This document shows, piece after piece, positions 17,909 to 27,286 of a DNA stretch of 64,000 nucleotides (positions within the stretch are counted from its first letter, which is position 1; every line of letters starts with the position of its first letter). The stretch is from assembly GCF_030159255.1 (NCBI RefSeq), contig NZ_BSCT01000010.1, positions 121,309-185,308 of the forward strand, given 5' to 3'. Source of the stretch: Bradyrhizobium sp. SSBR45G (GTDB taxonomy: Bacteria > Pseudomonadota > Alphaproteobacteria > Rhizobiales > Xanthobacteraceae). The position numbers and the translations under genes were made by a program. A model generated the notes under the pieces. It did not search any database. It saw only the letters and a program-made list of their open reading frames with translations, and was not told where the DNA came from.

Positions 17909-20284
17909 TCAGAGATTTTCATCGTCGTCGCTCCAAACGCTGCAGCTGACCGAACCACCCACGGCCTCCCGTTTAGCAGCATACAACGCGTGGCGCGTTG
18001 TTGGAAAGCGTCGAATTATTTCAAAATTCATTCTATGCTCTTCCGGAGCCCTGTTCGCGCAGTGATAAATGATCGCCATCCAGGTGTACGCGTTGTCGAT
18101 AGCGTTGGCTCGGGGAAACTTATCGACGAGCGCTTGAAAAGTGCGCTCGGCGGCCTCTACATTTTTTAGCCTTACTCCCTCCGAGTACAACTGCTCCGCC
18201 ATGGCGTCGTCTAACAGGCTTGAACCCGGGAATTCGTTTGAAAGATCCACGACTGAGGTTGGAACCTTGCGAGGATCAAAAGAAACCAGGATTCTGACCT
18301 TTCTATAAAGTAGCCATTCGCGTAGTGAATCGAGTTGCGTCTTCTTTGGCAACTGCGCGAGAGAAATGTCTATAAGGTGCAGGGCCTGTCGTAGGTCGCG
18401 GTGCGCCAGCGGCGCCATGCGCTTTCTGCTGGCTACGTCGTCGGTGGCGTCTGTGAGCCGTGAGTACTTGATCACAGCCATTCTCACAATTTTATTGGCC
18501 GCATCAGGGCGACTGTCAGCAATTGATTTAATAGAGGTGCTAAGTTCGACGATCTCCCGAGACGCCTGCAACACGTATGGAATTTCCACAAAATTGGGAT
18601 CGTCAGCATACTTGTGCTTAATCTTTTTCAGTGCTTGCGCAATGAGAATTGGGTCCGTAGTCGCAGGTAGCTGGTCCGACGGCGCTTGCAAGTAGCGCAA
18701 CGCTCTCTCAGCTACATCGATCACGTACGTATAATCGAAACGCCGGTAAGCATCTCGAGCCACCTTGTACCATATCGCGGGCTGCTGCGACAACGCAGGA
18801 ATCTCTTCAAGTGCTGCAACCTGCTGCTGAGGCGTGTATCTCTCAAATATTCGAAGCACTAGCCGTGTGGCAGCAGAACTATAATCGCCATTTCCAACGT
18901 TCATTGCCCGCGCAGCGTAACCGAGCGCTTCTTGCATCTTATTCTGATGAAACGCAAGCCAGCCTATCATGTAGGCCGCATCATCGGCCAATCTAGACGA
19001 TTCGTCATTTAGCACCAGCTCGAACAGCGGCTTGGCGACTGCCGCCCTGCTTACAAACTCGGGATCGACAGCACTTAGTCGCGTACTTCTATATCGTGCT
19101 TCATGATTCAGGAGCGAGATTACTGACTCTATGGAATCGCCGTCGGCAAGATGGATTTCGGGATCGTTTAGACGTTTTACGACGCCTTCGAGTAACGGCC
19201 TAAGAGCAGCATAGCCCATAGCATACCGGAGCTCCGTCTTGATGACCGACGAGGGGTTAACCGCCAGTCCTTTTTCGAACTCACCTATCGTGTAATATAG
19301 AAACTCTGAAAATCGTCCTTTGGGATTTGCAGCCAAGAACTCTAATATCCGTTCTCGTATTTCCGGATACAGGGTATTAGGACCATAGTTTACTTCCGTC
19401 CAATGTATCTTCTGACCGAGCGTTTCAGAAACACCCAAAGGAAGTAGCGCCCACACACGCGATTGAAGCTTTTTTTGCCGGTATCTCTGGAAGATCTTAT
19501 CCAATTCTCGATTTGCAACCGCAGGAGAGGCGGCAACGGCGATACGCCTGCTGTCCTGAGCGACTTTAATCCAGAGCGAGAAGTCATCTGCCGAACGAGT
19601 CTGGTCATCGCGAACGGCTTCCTCGAGCGTGGGAACGAAGGTCGTGATCGCCGCCTGAGCCATATTGGCTGCAACGTAGTGCCTGTGCCCCCGTCCACTT
19701 GCATCGAAGCTTGCGCAATAGACATAGCCGGCTTCTCCCGCTACTCTAAATATGGGAAGGCCCTGATCTGTTGATTTATCGGGATCTTCCAAGGGATCAA
19801 TCAATGCATCCGTGCGACCAATATCGTCTTTGTGGATCCTTGCGAGTTCAAGCTTGCCCCATACACCGATTACGGCAGTGATGCCATCTCGAGTCTGATA
19901 CCAGTCAAGCTTTATTGGTTGTTCTTTGTTTTCTCGCGAGAGCTCGTCAATCTCCGCCTGCACTATCGACTTGCTAAGCGAGACGGGCGCTACGGTCGTC
20001 ATAAGATAGGTGAGTGTTCCATCTTTCGACCGAAGAATCTGTGTAGTAGCTTGACCGCGACCTAAGCTAGTCGGCCTCGGCTGAATTCGCTTGCACCACT
20101 GATATCCGTCAAAATCGCGGCTGTCGCTGCACTCACTGAACCTCTTTGCGTAAGAACTGGCCGGGAGTTTCTCACCCAGCGTCATGCCATCGATTACATA
20201 AGCATAGGAACTTTTTACTTCACCTGTGACCACAAACAGAGTTTGCAGGAATATCTGCAGCGTAAAAATGCGAGCGTAAACCAT
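17909..20284 (-). CDS. Exported TPR-like repeat protein, unknown function
   Basis: 791 residues with a probable signal peptide of about 28 residues (MVYARIFTLQIFLQTLFVV). It has no further clear membrane helix. The C-terminal two thirds consist of helical repeats resembling TPRs, for example DDAAYMIGWLAFHQNKMQEALGYAARAM and AERTFQALVDKFPRANAIDNAYTW. The N-terminal 260 residues are a mixed domain that I do not recognise. The start at 20284 has a strong GGAGAGGGAG ribosome site. The gene is convergent with the STAND gene, and the two stops are two bases apart. Low GC matches the rest of this cassette. It may be a periplasmic partner of the FGE-like domain (inference). Confidence 0.75.
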   Translation of the reverse strand: MVYARIFTLQIFLQTLFVVTGEVKSSYAYVIDGMTLGEKLPASSYAKRFSECSDSRDFDGYQWCKRIQPRPTSLGRGQATTQILRSKDGTLTYLMTTVAPVSLSKSIVQAEIDELSRENKEQPIKLDWYQTRDGITAVIGVWGKLELARIHKDDIGRTDALIDPLEDPDKSTDQGLPIFRVAGEAGYVYCASFDASGRGHRHYVAANMAQAAITTFVPTLEEAVRDDQTRSADDFSLWIKVAQDSRRIAVAASPAVANRELDKIFQRYRQKKLQSRVWALLPLGVSETLGQKIHWTEVNYGPNTLYPEIRERILEFLAANPKGRFSEFLYYTIGEFEKGLAVNPSSVIKTELRYAMGYAALRPLLEGVVKRLNDPEIHLADGDSIESVISLLNHEARYRSTRLSAVDPEFVSRAAVAKPLFELVLNDESSRLADDAAYMIGWLAFHQNKMQEALGYAARAMNVGNGDYSSAATRLVLRIFERYTPQQQVAALEEIPALSQQPAIWYKVARDAYRRFDYTYVIDVAERALRYLQAPSDQLPATTDPILIAQALKKIKHKYADDPNFVEIPYVLQASREIVELSTSIKSIADSRPDAANKIVRMAVIKYSRLTDATDDVASRKRMAPLAHRDLRQALHLIDISLAQLPKKTQLDSLREWLLYRKVRILVSFDPRKVPTSVVDLSNEFPGSSLLDDAMAEQLYSEGVRLKNVEAAERTFQALVDKFPRANAIDNAYTWMAIIYHCANRAPEEHRMNFEIIRRFPTTRHALYAAKREAVGGSVSCSVWSDDDENL

Positions 20285-21950
20285 CTCCCTCTCCTCGGTC
20301 CCGCCAGGTGCCCAAAAGCAACCTTTAGGTGAATGTTACCGGAGGGCCAGACGCAGCGATAGTACTGCTGATAGGAAATTTTGGTCGACTCCCGTGCTCT
20401 GAGCGCGCCTATATGTCGGCCGAGTCTCGCTGCAGTAAATTGAACGTCTGATTGATTGCGTTAAATTGAGGCACGACGCTCCGATTTCGGACTCAACACT
20501 TAGCCTCGCCACCGACTCTATTTTTGGTCGTATCCGGCATTTCTTGTAGCTTGGCAGAATGAACCCGTCCGGCCGCGTCGCCCTGACATTTCGGCAGACC
20601 GGTCGGAGAGCCTTACCCCAGAGAGCTGCACCGCTACCGGAACAAGTGACAAACCTGTTCATCGCGCATGAAAGCTTCCGCGTCGCCGCGTGTCGCACCG
20701 GCCGCCAGCTCGAAGCTTAGCTGCGAGTCGTCACCCGTGGTGCCGACGATCTTGAGCGGCGCGCCAGCCGGCTCAGCGGCCACCGACGCTGCGTCAGCTT
20801 CCTTGTCCCTCGCGGTCGACTGGCAAGCGCCTCGCCGGCACGCCACTCCTGTCATGCTCCCTTCGACCATGCGTGATCTCCGTTGTGGTGGCAATCAAGG
20901 CGCCGAGCGATTGCGCCGGCCACCTGAACTCTCCCTGCCCTACTGCTTCCCTCTTGTCCCACCACGCGCATAGCCCGATGAGTCCGCCGCACGTTGGCCG
21001 TTCGGCTCGTCCTCCAGCATGCCGCTGGCAACGATCAACTCTCGAACAGCCGCTCGCACGTCGCCGTCGCATGACGCGATCACTTCGTCCGTCGCTGCTT
21101 CTAGGGCGCGGGTTTAGGCCTTGGATCTCATCGGTGTTGGCGGACACGGCCCTGTTCCGTGCTCACCGAAACAAAGAATAGCTCTTCTTTTGTTCAAATG
21201 CCAATCTAGACCGCAAGCCGGCCCTCTATTCGCTGTCCCGGAGCAAAGACGTCAACGTCATGTTCGAGCCGCCCCCCGATCACAAGCCACGGTCGAGTGC
21301 GCTCACAATAAGAGCTTGGCTTGCCGCATTTCCCGCGCTATGGCGCGACGGGAAGCCGCGCGGGGGGCCGGGGCGCCCGGCGGGACTTAGCGGTCCTGCA
21401 GATCGGCAGGTTGGCAATTCAGTTCCGAGGACGATCTACCAATGGCCATCTCTCTTGACACGTCAGAGCGTACCAGCCTGATTAAGAATTCCCGGAAGGC
21501 GCGCTATGGTGGCCCAATAACCTTAGGATTGCTTGGAGACATCCGATGGGAACGAACACTTAGCAGTCGGCTCAGAATACAGGGAAAGTACTTTGTAACG
21601 CCGAACACTGGGCTGTCGTCGCCTCCCTTATCGAGACCTGCAAGCGCAACGATGTCGACCTGCTTGCCTATCTCTCCGACGTCCTGACCAGGATCGCGAA
21701 TGGTCATCCGAACCGCGAAATAGACGAGCTCCTGCCCTGGGTCTACCGCGGTCAAGTCCTCAAAGCCGTGGCTTGAGAACGACGCTTACGGCACGTTTGT
21801 GTTCGTCACTAAAGTCGATCTTTCAGCGGAGCTTTGGGTAAGCCATCAAAGGTCTGAACTCTGGCTTCCATCCAACCGAAAAGGGACCTCAAGCCGCGCG
21901 TTGGCGGGCAGCACTGCAATATTCGGAGACTTCGCGCCGCCCACGATGGG
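20285..21950. other. Gene-poor stretch with a second IS66 relic
   Basis: I find no intact gene on either strand. The first 150 bases should hold the promoter of the exported repeat protein. Near 21600-21775 lies an IS66 tnpC fragment, listed separately. The remaining ORFs are short, overlapping and without ribosome sites. Confidence 0.5.
21597..21775 (+). pseudogene. IS66-family tnpC C-terminal remnant (second copy)
   Basis: A single frame encodes AEHWAVVASLIETCKRNDVD and continues with LLAYLSDVLTRIANGHP and IDELLPWVYRGQVLKAVA before a stop. This is the conserved C-terminus of IS66 transposases. Nothing upstream in frame is recognisable. It differs in sequence from the first IS66 relic, so two different IS66 elements once flanked the caspase/STAND cassette. 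Confidence 0.7.
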
Positions 21951-22220
21951 TCATTCCCGATGCTGCGCCGTTTGCTGCGATAGTGAGAGTACATGTGTCG
22001 CCCGTTCCACAGAAAATGCCTCCTTTCCTTTTGCGGCCCAGAGCGCACTCGCCGTTTCGCGCCGATCGCCGTTGAGTTTCTCGGCGATCCAGATTAACGC
22101 GCCGTAGATCATAACGCGATCATCGCGAGTCAGCCCCACGATTCCGGCTTTGACGACGAGACCGCCGAGTTCGATGAGGTGCCGCGTGCGCTTGCGGCGT
22201 TCGACCTGCCATGCGCGCAT
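21951..22220 (-). CDS. traD: Conjugal transfer protein TraD-like
   Basis: A 89-residue protein starting MRAWQVERRKRTRHLIELGG. The stretch RKRTRHLIELGGLVVKAGI is characteristic of the small TraD of rhizobial and Ti-type mobilisation operons, which is unrelated to the F-plasmid coupling protein of that name. The start is the ATG one base after the traC stop, so the two are coupled. It probably assists the relaxosome at the nearby oriT. A longer frame upstream overlaps traC and is not supported. Confidence 0.75.
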   Translation of the reverse strand: MRAWQVERRKRTRHLIELGGLVVKAGIVGLTRDDRVMIYGALIWIAEKLNGDRRETASALWAAKGKEAFSVERATHVLSLSQQTAQHRE

Positions 22221-22221
22221 G

Positions 22222-22548
22222 TCATGCCGCGCCCTTGCGGCTTGATGCCGGTTGCACGCCGCTCGGTTGCGTAGGAGCGACGTCAGGGTTGAGGTCAGTT
22301 GTTGGCGCATTTCGCCGCGACCGGCTTTGAAAGAACGCGGCGCCGCGCTTGGCCCATGCCTCCTTCCTACCGGCCTCTTTCGTCTCGGCCAGCACGATCA
22401 GCGCGCCGGCCAGTTCTTCAGCGGTGAGAGTGTCGGCTCCAGTCGCGATAACCAGTTCGCCGAGCTGGCGCACCTTGCGAGTTTTCAGCCCGCGCGCCTT
22501 TTCTTCGAGTGCCTTCAGGTCCGCATCAAAGTCTCGTGGTTTGCGCAT
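22222..22548 (-). CDS. traC: Conjugal transfer protein TraC-like
   Basis: A 108-residue basic protein starting MRKPRDFDADLKALEEKARG. A lysine/arginine-rich coiled segment is followed by TRKVRQLGELVIATGAD and a conserved AKRGAAFF motif, as in small accessory proteins encoded beside rhizobial TraA relaxases. It is divergent from traA across the 170-base oriT region, the classic arrangement in Ti-type DNA-processing blocks. The family name TraC or TraD is used loosely for such proteins; I assign TraC by order. Confidence 0.7.
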   Translation of the reverse strand: MRKPRDFDADLKALEEKARGLKTRKVRQLGELVIATGADTLTAEELAGALIVLAETKEAGRKEAWAKRGAAFFQSRSRRNAPTTDLNPDVAPTQPSGVQPASSRKGAA

Positions 22549-22637
22549 CCTCGTCTCCATGAGTTCGATGCAGAAATCATAGGCGAGCAAACAGCAGAAT
22601 ACTGTAGGATCATCAGGACAGGCTGACACGGTGCGAT

Positions 22638-22695
22638 CCCTCCCGAGATTTTTTCGAGGGAGGGCGCGCTTATACGTCGTTCCGACGTGCGCTTC
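22638..22695. other. Origin of transfer (oriT), MOBQ/Ti type
   Basis: It lies in the divergent gap between traC and traA. The lower strand reads taagcgcg|ccctccct, matching the nick region of RSF1010- and Ti-type origins (taagtgcg|ccctcccc in RSF1010). The predicted nick is on the minus strand between 22664 and 22665. Next to it are ttatacgtcg as in Ti plasmids, a 7-bp hairpin ccctccc/gggaggg (22638-22644 with 22658-22664) and a 6-bp hairpin acgtcg/cgacgt (22674-22687). Confidence 0.75.
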
Positions 22696-22718
22696 GGTGT
22701 GTCAGTGATCTGATCGCG

Positions 22719-25700
22719 ATGGCGATCTATCATCTTCACGTCAAGGTCATCGGCCGCAAGGCCGGAAGCAGTGCGGTGGCGTCGGCCGCCTACCGTTCGG
22801 GCTCGCGTCTGCGCGACGAGCAGCTTGGCCGTGATCAGGATTTTTCCGGCAAGCGTGGCGTCGTCCATTCCGAGGTGATGCTGCCGGAGAACGCGCCGGA
22901 GGCTTGGAGCGATCGCGAACGGCTTTGGAATGATGTCGAAGCGTTCGAAGTCCGGAAAGATGCCCAGCTTGCACGCGAGGTCGAATTCGCCCTTCCGCGC
23001 GAGATGACTGATGCGCAGGGCATCGAGCTGGCCCGGGACTTCGTTCACGGTGAGTTCGTCGGTCTCGGCATGATTGCCGATCTCAATGTGCATTGGGACA
23101 GGGGTGAGGACGGACTGCCCAAGCCCCATGCCCACGTGATGCTAACGATGCGCGCGGTCGGCGAGAAGGGCTTTGGCCAAAAGGTGCGAGACTGGAACCG
23201 CACCGAGATGGTCGAGCGCTGGCGCAAACGCTGGGCGGAGCTCGCCAACGAGCGCCTGGCCGAGCTCGACATCGACGCGCGGATCGACCATCGCAGTCTA
23301 GATGCCCAGGGCATTGCGCTCGAGCCGCAAAGCCAGATCGGCGCGCCGGCCAAAAGGATCGAAGTTCGGGGCGTCGCAGGCGAAGGGATTGAGGCCGACC
23401 GGGCCGAGATGCACCGCGAGATCGCGCGGAACAATGGCGCGCGGATCATCGCCGATCCCTCCCTTGGACTGGAGGCCATCACCCGGCAGCAATCAACCTT
23501 CACGCGCCGCGACCTGGCGAAGTTCGCGCACCGGCACAGCGACGGGCTCCACCAGTTCAACGCGGTGATGGGCGCAATGCAGGGGGCGCCTGATCTGGTC
23601 GAACTCGGCAGGGACGCCCGCGGCGAGGACCGGTTCACCACCCGCGGAATGATCGAGGCAGAGCAGCGCCTGCACCAAGCTTCAGAGCTGCTGGCGGAGC
23701 GGAAGCGCCATGAGGTCGGCGACGCGGACCGCAGGGCCGCTTTGTCGCGCGCGGAAGCGCAAGGCCTGGTCCTGTCATCCGAGCAGGCCGAGGCGCTGGC
23801 GCATGTCACAAACGGGCGCGATCTCGGCGTCGTGGTCGGCCATGCCGGGACGGGAAAGAGCGCGATGCTGGGGGTGGCGCGAGAGGCGTGGGAGGCGGCC
23901 GGCTTCGAGGTCCGGGGCGTGGCGCTGTCCGGCGTCGCCGCGGAAAACCTCGAAAGCGGATCGGGCATATCGTCACGCACGATTGCCAGCCTGGAGCATG
24001 GCTGGGAGCAAGGCCGTGATCTGCTGAAATCGAGCGATGTGCTGGTGATCGACGAGGCCGGCATGGTCGGCACGCGCCAGCTCGAGCGCGTGCTGTCCCA
24101 TGCTGCCCAGGCTGGCGCCAAGGTGGTCCTGGTCGGTGATCCGCAGCAACTGCAAGCGATCGAGGCGGGCGCGGCATTCCGGTCGATCCATGAGCGTCAC
24201 GGCGGCGCCGAAATCGGTGAAGTGCGCCGTCAACGCGAGGACTGGCAGCGCGACGCCACGCGCGATCTGGCGACCGGTAAAGTGGGCCATGCGCTCGGAG
24301 CTTATCGCTCCCGCGGCATGGTGCATGAGGCCCAGACCCGAGAGCAGGCGCGCGGCGATCTGATCGAGCGCTGGGACCACGACCGGCAGGCATCGCCGGA
24401 TTGGAGCCGGATCATCCTCACCCACACAAACGACGAGGTCCGCATCGTGAACGAGGCGGCGCGCAGGCGGATGCGGGCCGCGGGCGATCTGGGCGACGAG
24501 GTGCGTGTGACAGTCGAGCGCGGCGCGAGAAGCTTCGCGAGCGGAGATCGCGTCATGTTCCTGCAGAATGAGCGGGGGCTTGGCGTGAAGAACGGCACGC
24601 TCGGGACCATTGAGTTGGTCAGCATTCAATCGATGACCGTGCAGACCGACGATGGCCGAGCCGTGCGCTTCGACCTCAAGGACTACAACCGGATCGACCA
24701 CGGCTATGCGGCGACGATTCACAAAGCGCAGGGCATGACGGTCGACCGGGTCCATGTGCTGGCGACGCCCGGCATGGATGCCCACAGCAGCTATGTCGCG
24801 CTGTCGCGACATCGCGACGGCGTCGACCTGCATTACGGCCGTGACGATTTTGCCGATGCGGACCGTCTTGTCCGCGCCCTGTCGCGCGATCGGGCCAAGG
24901 ACATGGCTTCGGACTACGAACGTGCCGATCCGATCCAGAACTACGCCGAGCGGCGTGCCATCGCCTTCCGCGAGCGCGTGGCCGAGATCGTGCGCAAGAT
25001 CGTGCCGGAGAAGCTGCGCGACATATTCGACGGCATTCGCGTTCCTGGAGAGGCGTCCGACCGGGATGGCGGACAACGGCCCGAGCGGGGATCGCCGGAA
25101 AGGGAGACGAGCGATACGGAAGCCGGCCGGCGCGCAGCCGAAGTGCCGGCAAGGAATGTGGCGCAAGATCCCGAAGCGGAAGCGCGTCGCGTCCGGACCC
25201 GGGCGCTGGTACGCCATGCCCGCGCTATGGATGCGATCCTTACGGCGCAGGAGACGGGCGGCAGAGCAAGCCCCGAACAGGTCAAAGAGCTGCAGAAGGC
25301 CCGCCAAGCCTTTGAGGAGGTGCGTCCCTTTGGCTCGCACGACGCCGAGGCCGCTTACAGAAAGAACCCGGAGCTGGCCCGTGAGGCCGCCAGCGGACGC
25401 CTCAACCGCGCCATCCGCGCGCTCCAGCTCGAGACCGAACTGCGCATCGATCCGAGCCGCCGTGCCGACCGGTTCGTGGAGCGCTGGCAGAAGCTCGAAC
25501 AGACCAGCCAGCGCCTGTATCAGGCCGGCGACATGGCCGGCTACAGGGCGACGCGCGCGGTGATGGGCGACATGGCCAAAGGTCTCGAGCGCGATCCGCA
25601 ACTGGAATCCATCCTCGCCGGCCGCAAGAATGACCTCGGCATCGCGTTCGAATCAGGCCGGCGCCTCGGCCAGGATCTGGCCTTAGCCCATGGCATCGAT

Positions 25701-25730
25701 CTTGGCAGAGGCCGTGGCCTCGGACTTTAG
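22719..25730 (+). CDS. traA: Relaxase-helicase TraA (MobA/MobL type)
   Basis: 1003-residue DNA-processing enzyme of conjugation. The N-terminal 230 residues are a MobA/MobL relaxase, starting MAIYHLHVKVIGRKAG, with the conserved AAYRSG segment and a metal-binding histidine region (NVHWDRGEDG followed by PHAHVMLTMR). Residues 350-720 are a RecD-like helicase with Walker A GHAGTGKSA and Walker B VLVIDEAGMVG; AATIHKAQGMTVDRV is a late helicase motif. The C-terminus is charged and coiled. It is slightly shorter than Ti-plasmid TraA (about 1100) but looks complete. It should nick and unwind at the adjacent oriT. No coupling protein or mating-pore genes are in the element, so transfer would depend on a helper. 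Confidence 0.93.
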   Translation: MAIYHLHVKVIGRKAGSSAVASAAYRSGSRLRDEQLGRDQDFSGKRGVVHSEVMLPENAPEAWSDRERLWNDVEAFEVRKDAQLAREVEFALPREMTDAQGIELARDFVHGEFVGLGMIADLNVHWDRGEDGLPKPHAHVMLTMRAVGEKGFGQKVRDWNRTEMVERWRKRWAELANERLAELDIDARIDHRSLDAQGIALEPQSQIGAPAKRIEVRGVAGEGIEADRAEMHREIARNNGARIIADPSLGLEAITRQQSTFTRRDLAKFAHRHSDGLHQFNAVMGAMQGAPDLVELGRDARGEDRFTTRGMIEAEQRLHQASELLAERKRHEVGDADRRAALSRAEAQGLVLSSEQAEALAHVTNGRDLGVVVGHAGTGKSAMLGVAREAWEAAGFEVRGVALSGVAAENLESGSGISSRTIASLEHGWEQGRDLLKSSDVLVIDEAGMVGTRQLERVLSHAAQAGAKVVLVGDPQQLQAIEAGAAFRSIHERHGGAEIGEVRRQREDWQRDATRDLATGKVGHALGAYRSRGMVHEAQTREQARGDLIERWDHDRQASPDWSRIILTHTNDEVRIVNEAARRRMRAAGDLGDEVRVTVERGARSFASGDRVMFLQNERGLGVKNGTLGTIELVSIQSMTVQTDDGRAVRFDLKDYNRIDHGYAATIHKAQGMTVDRVHVLATPGMDAHSSYVALSRHRDGVDLHYGRDDFADADRLVRALSRDRAKDMASDYERADPIQNYAERRAIAFRERVAEIVRKIVPEKLRDIFDGIRVPGEASDRDGGQRPERGSPERETSDTEAGRRAAEVPARNVAQDPEAEARRVRTRALVRHARAMDAILTAQETGGRASPEQVKELQKARQAFEEVRPFGSHDAEAAYRKNPELAREAASGRLNRAIRALQLETELRIDPSRRADRFVERWQKLEQTSQRLYQAGDMAGYRATRAVMGDMAKGLERDPQLESILAGRKNDLGIAFESGRRLGQDLALAHGIDLGRGRGLGL

Positions 25731-25858
25731 CCCATCCCAATTGCAGCCGACCTTACGCTATGACCGGCAACGCACGAACTCCCATTGTCCGCCTTCACCT
25801 GTTGGGCCTCTCTGGCCTCACAAGCCGTCAGAAGCAGCCAGCAAGGGGCATCTCGGCC

Positions 25859-26074
25859 ATGCGCGAGCCAGACCGTATCATCCGTCTAAAAGCCATCCTC
25901 GCCAGGACCGGACTATCCCGGTCCACCATCTATCGAAAGATTGCGGAGGGTACATTCCCCGCGCAGCTCAAAATCAGCACCAACGGCTCGGGCTAGCATG
26001 AATCCGACATCAACCGCTGGATCGCAGACCCGGTCGGATGGCGGCCGAGGGGGATGAGGTCTGGAGACGAGTAG
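25859..26074 (+). pseudogene. AlpA-family regulator with an internal amber codon
   Basis: Starts MREPDRIIRLKAILARTGLS and shows the AlpA-type helix-turn-helix (RSTIYRKIAEGTFP). At 25994-25996 the codon is TAG, exactly where the family has Trp in a GW-E-I-W-DP-GW pattern. Beyond it the same frame continues HESDINRWIADPVGWRPRG to a stop at 26072. A single TGG-to-TAG change explains this. AlpA proteins activate excision genes of integrated elements, so loss may have immobilised the element. Suppression of the stop is possible but not indicated. Confidence 0.65.
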
Positions 26075-26139
26075 AAGTTCACGGTCGGGGGAAAAGCAAA
26101 CAGCCGAGGGCCAACTTTCCGCGATGGCAGCTAACCCGG

Positions 26140-26190
26140 TCGACGGGTAGGGATTTGAACCTATGACCTTCAGGTTATTTGCAGTGAGCC
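26140..26190 (-). other. Possible degraded tRNA 3' end
   Basis: The minus strand contains ggtcataggttcaaatcc, which looks like a variable loop and T-arm (loop ttcaaat). The stem pairs only partly and no matching 5' half or acceptor strand is seen nearby. It may be a relic of an attachment site of an earlier element. The evidence is weak. Confidence 0.25.
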
Positions 26191-26287
26191 TGCGACGGGA
26201 TTTGTTTCCGTCAAAGCGCCCGAGCTTTGAATAGTTTTATTCTCACCCTGCCTACCTTATCTCATTCTTGCGGCAAATATCCAGAAG

Positions 26288-27274
26288 TCACGACGTGATC
26301 GGGCGAATTCCGATCGACCGCGTTTCCGACAGAAGCGTCGCTTGCAGATCGACATCTTCGATCCACATCGCGCTACGAAGGCGAAAGTACGTCTTACACA
26401 ACGACACAACCTTGTTGCTTTCCCCAAGATACATCGGCTCTGTGAATTCAGTGATCCCGCGGTACAGGGGCTTCGTGAAGCCGGATGTAGACAGAAAGAT
26501 GCCCGCTGTAGCCTGTCGGGACGCGGTCACTTCGACGAACTTTCGTACATGAGCCATGCCCGGTCTCGCCTCCGCCCAATGCTTAACCTCGACAAGGTAT
26601 ATTTGTTTTCGACCGCCTTCCGTAGCAGTCAATTCGAGATCGAATCCGCCATCCTTACCCGGCCGTGTGAGCTTCGTCTCGAAGCCAATTCCTTCAAAGG
26701 CTTCCCGCAAAACTTTCTCAAGCTCCCGCCATTCAAGCTCTACGAGGGTCTCCGGCCGACGAGCGATCAGTTCTACGAGCTGCCGCATTGCCGTTCTCAC
26801 GATCCGTTCGTATGCCGTATCTGCCTGTTCAGAATCGTCTTGTTCCGCCTCGGCCTGTTTTGAAAGCCATGCGCGCAGATCGTTCGGCTGGAGCAAATCA
26901 ATTTTACCGAGTCCGACCGTATCGGCATGACGGAGCGCTTCGGCAGAAAATCCGAGTCGCGATAAGATCATCGCGCGATCAAACGGCCCAGTTGTTTTTA
27001 ACCTGAAAGCTTGCTCAACTGATTCGAGACCAGCCTGTCTCCCAGCAGCTTTTATCTCGATTGCGATCGTCTCCAGAGACTCATCAATCTTCGTGCGAAT
27101 GAAGCAATCGACCTCAAGCAGAGCATGTTCCGAGACGGCGAAACCCTTTTCAATAACCGGGCAGCCGCACGTCTGAAAGACTTCCACGATTAAACTCTCT
27201 GCCTCAGATGGTTCGACAAACTTCCCTGCTTCAAACCGATCCACGAGGGTCAACGCCGATTGCAAGTTTTTCAT
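26288..27274 (-). CDS. Mrr-like restriction nuclease with two PD-(D/E)xK domains
   Basis: A 328-residue protein with two nuclease-like halves. The first has Asp56 (LLEVDCFIR) and Glu73-x-Lys75 (AIEIKAAG). The second has an ELE helix near 184-186, Asp212 (DGGFDLELTA) and Glu229-x-Lys231 (YLVEVKHW), the Mrr catalytic pattern. Either half may cut DNA; modified DNA is the known target of Mrr, but the target here is unknown. It starts 12 bases after abiEii on the same strand and probably forms one operon with the abiE pair. The ribosome site is weak. It could also be a repair nuclease. Confidence 0.78.
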   Translation of the reverse strand: MKNLQSALTLVDRFEAGKFVEPSEAESLIVEVFQTCGCPVIEKGFAVSEHALLEVDCFIRTKIDESLETIAIEIKAAGRQAGLESVEQAFRLKTTGPFDRAMILSRLGFSAEALRHADTVGLGKIDLLQPNDLRAWLSKQAEAEQDDSEQADTAYERIVRTAMRQLVELIARRPETLVELEWRELEKVLREAFEGIGFETKLTRPGKDGGFDLELTATEGGRKQIYLVEVKHWAEARPGMAHVRKFVEVTASRQATAGIFLSTSGFTKPLYRGITEFTEPMYLGESNKVVSLCKTYFRLRSAMWIEDVDLQATLLSETRSIGIRPITS

Positions 27275-27286
27275 ATAGCTATCGAC

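Noticed and set aside
20634..21181. Overlapping frames on both strands between the repeat-protein gene and the second IS66 relic
   Set aside because: Several frames are open together with Arg/Ala-rich composition. None has a ribosome site or recognisable domain, so I treat the stretch as non-coding.
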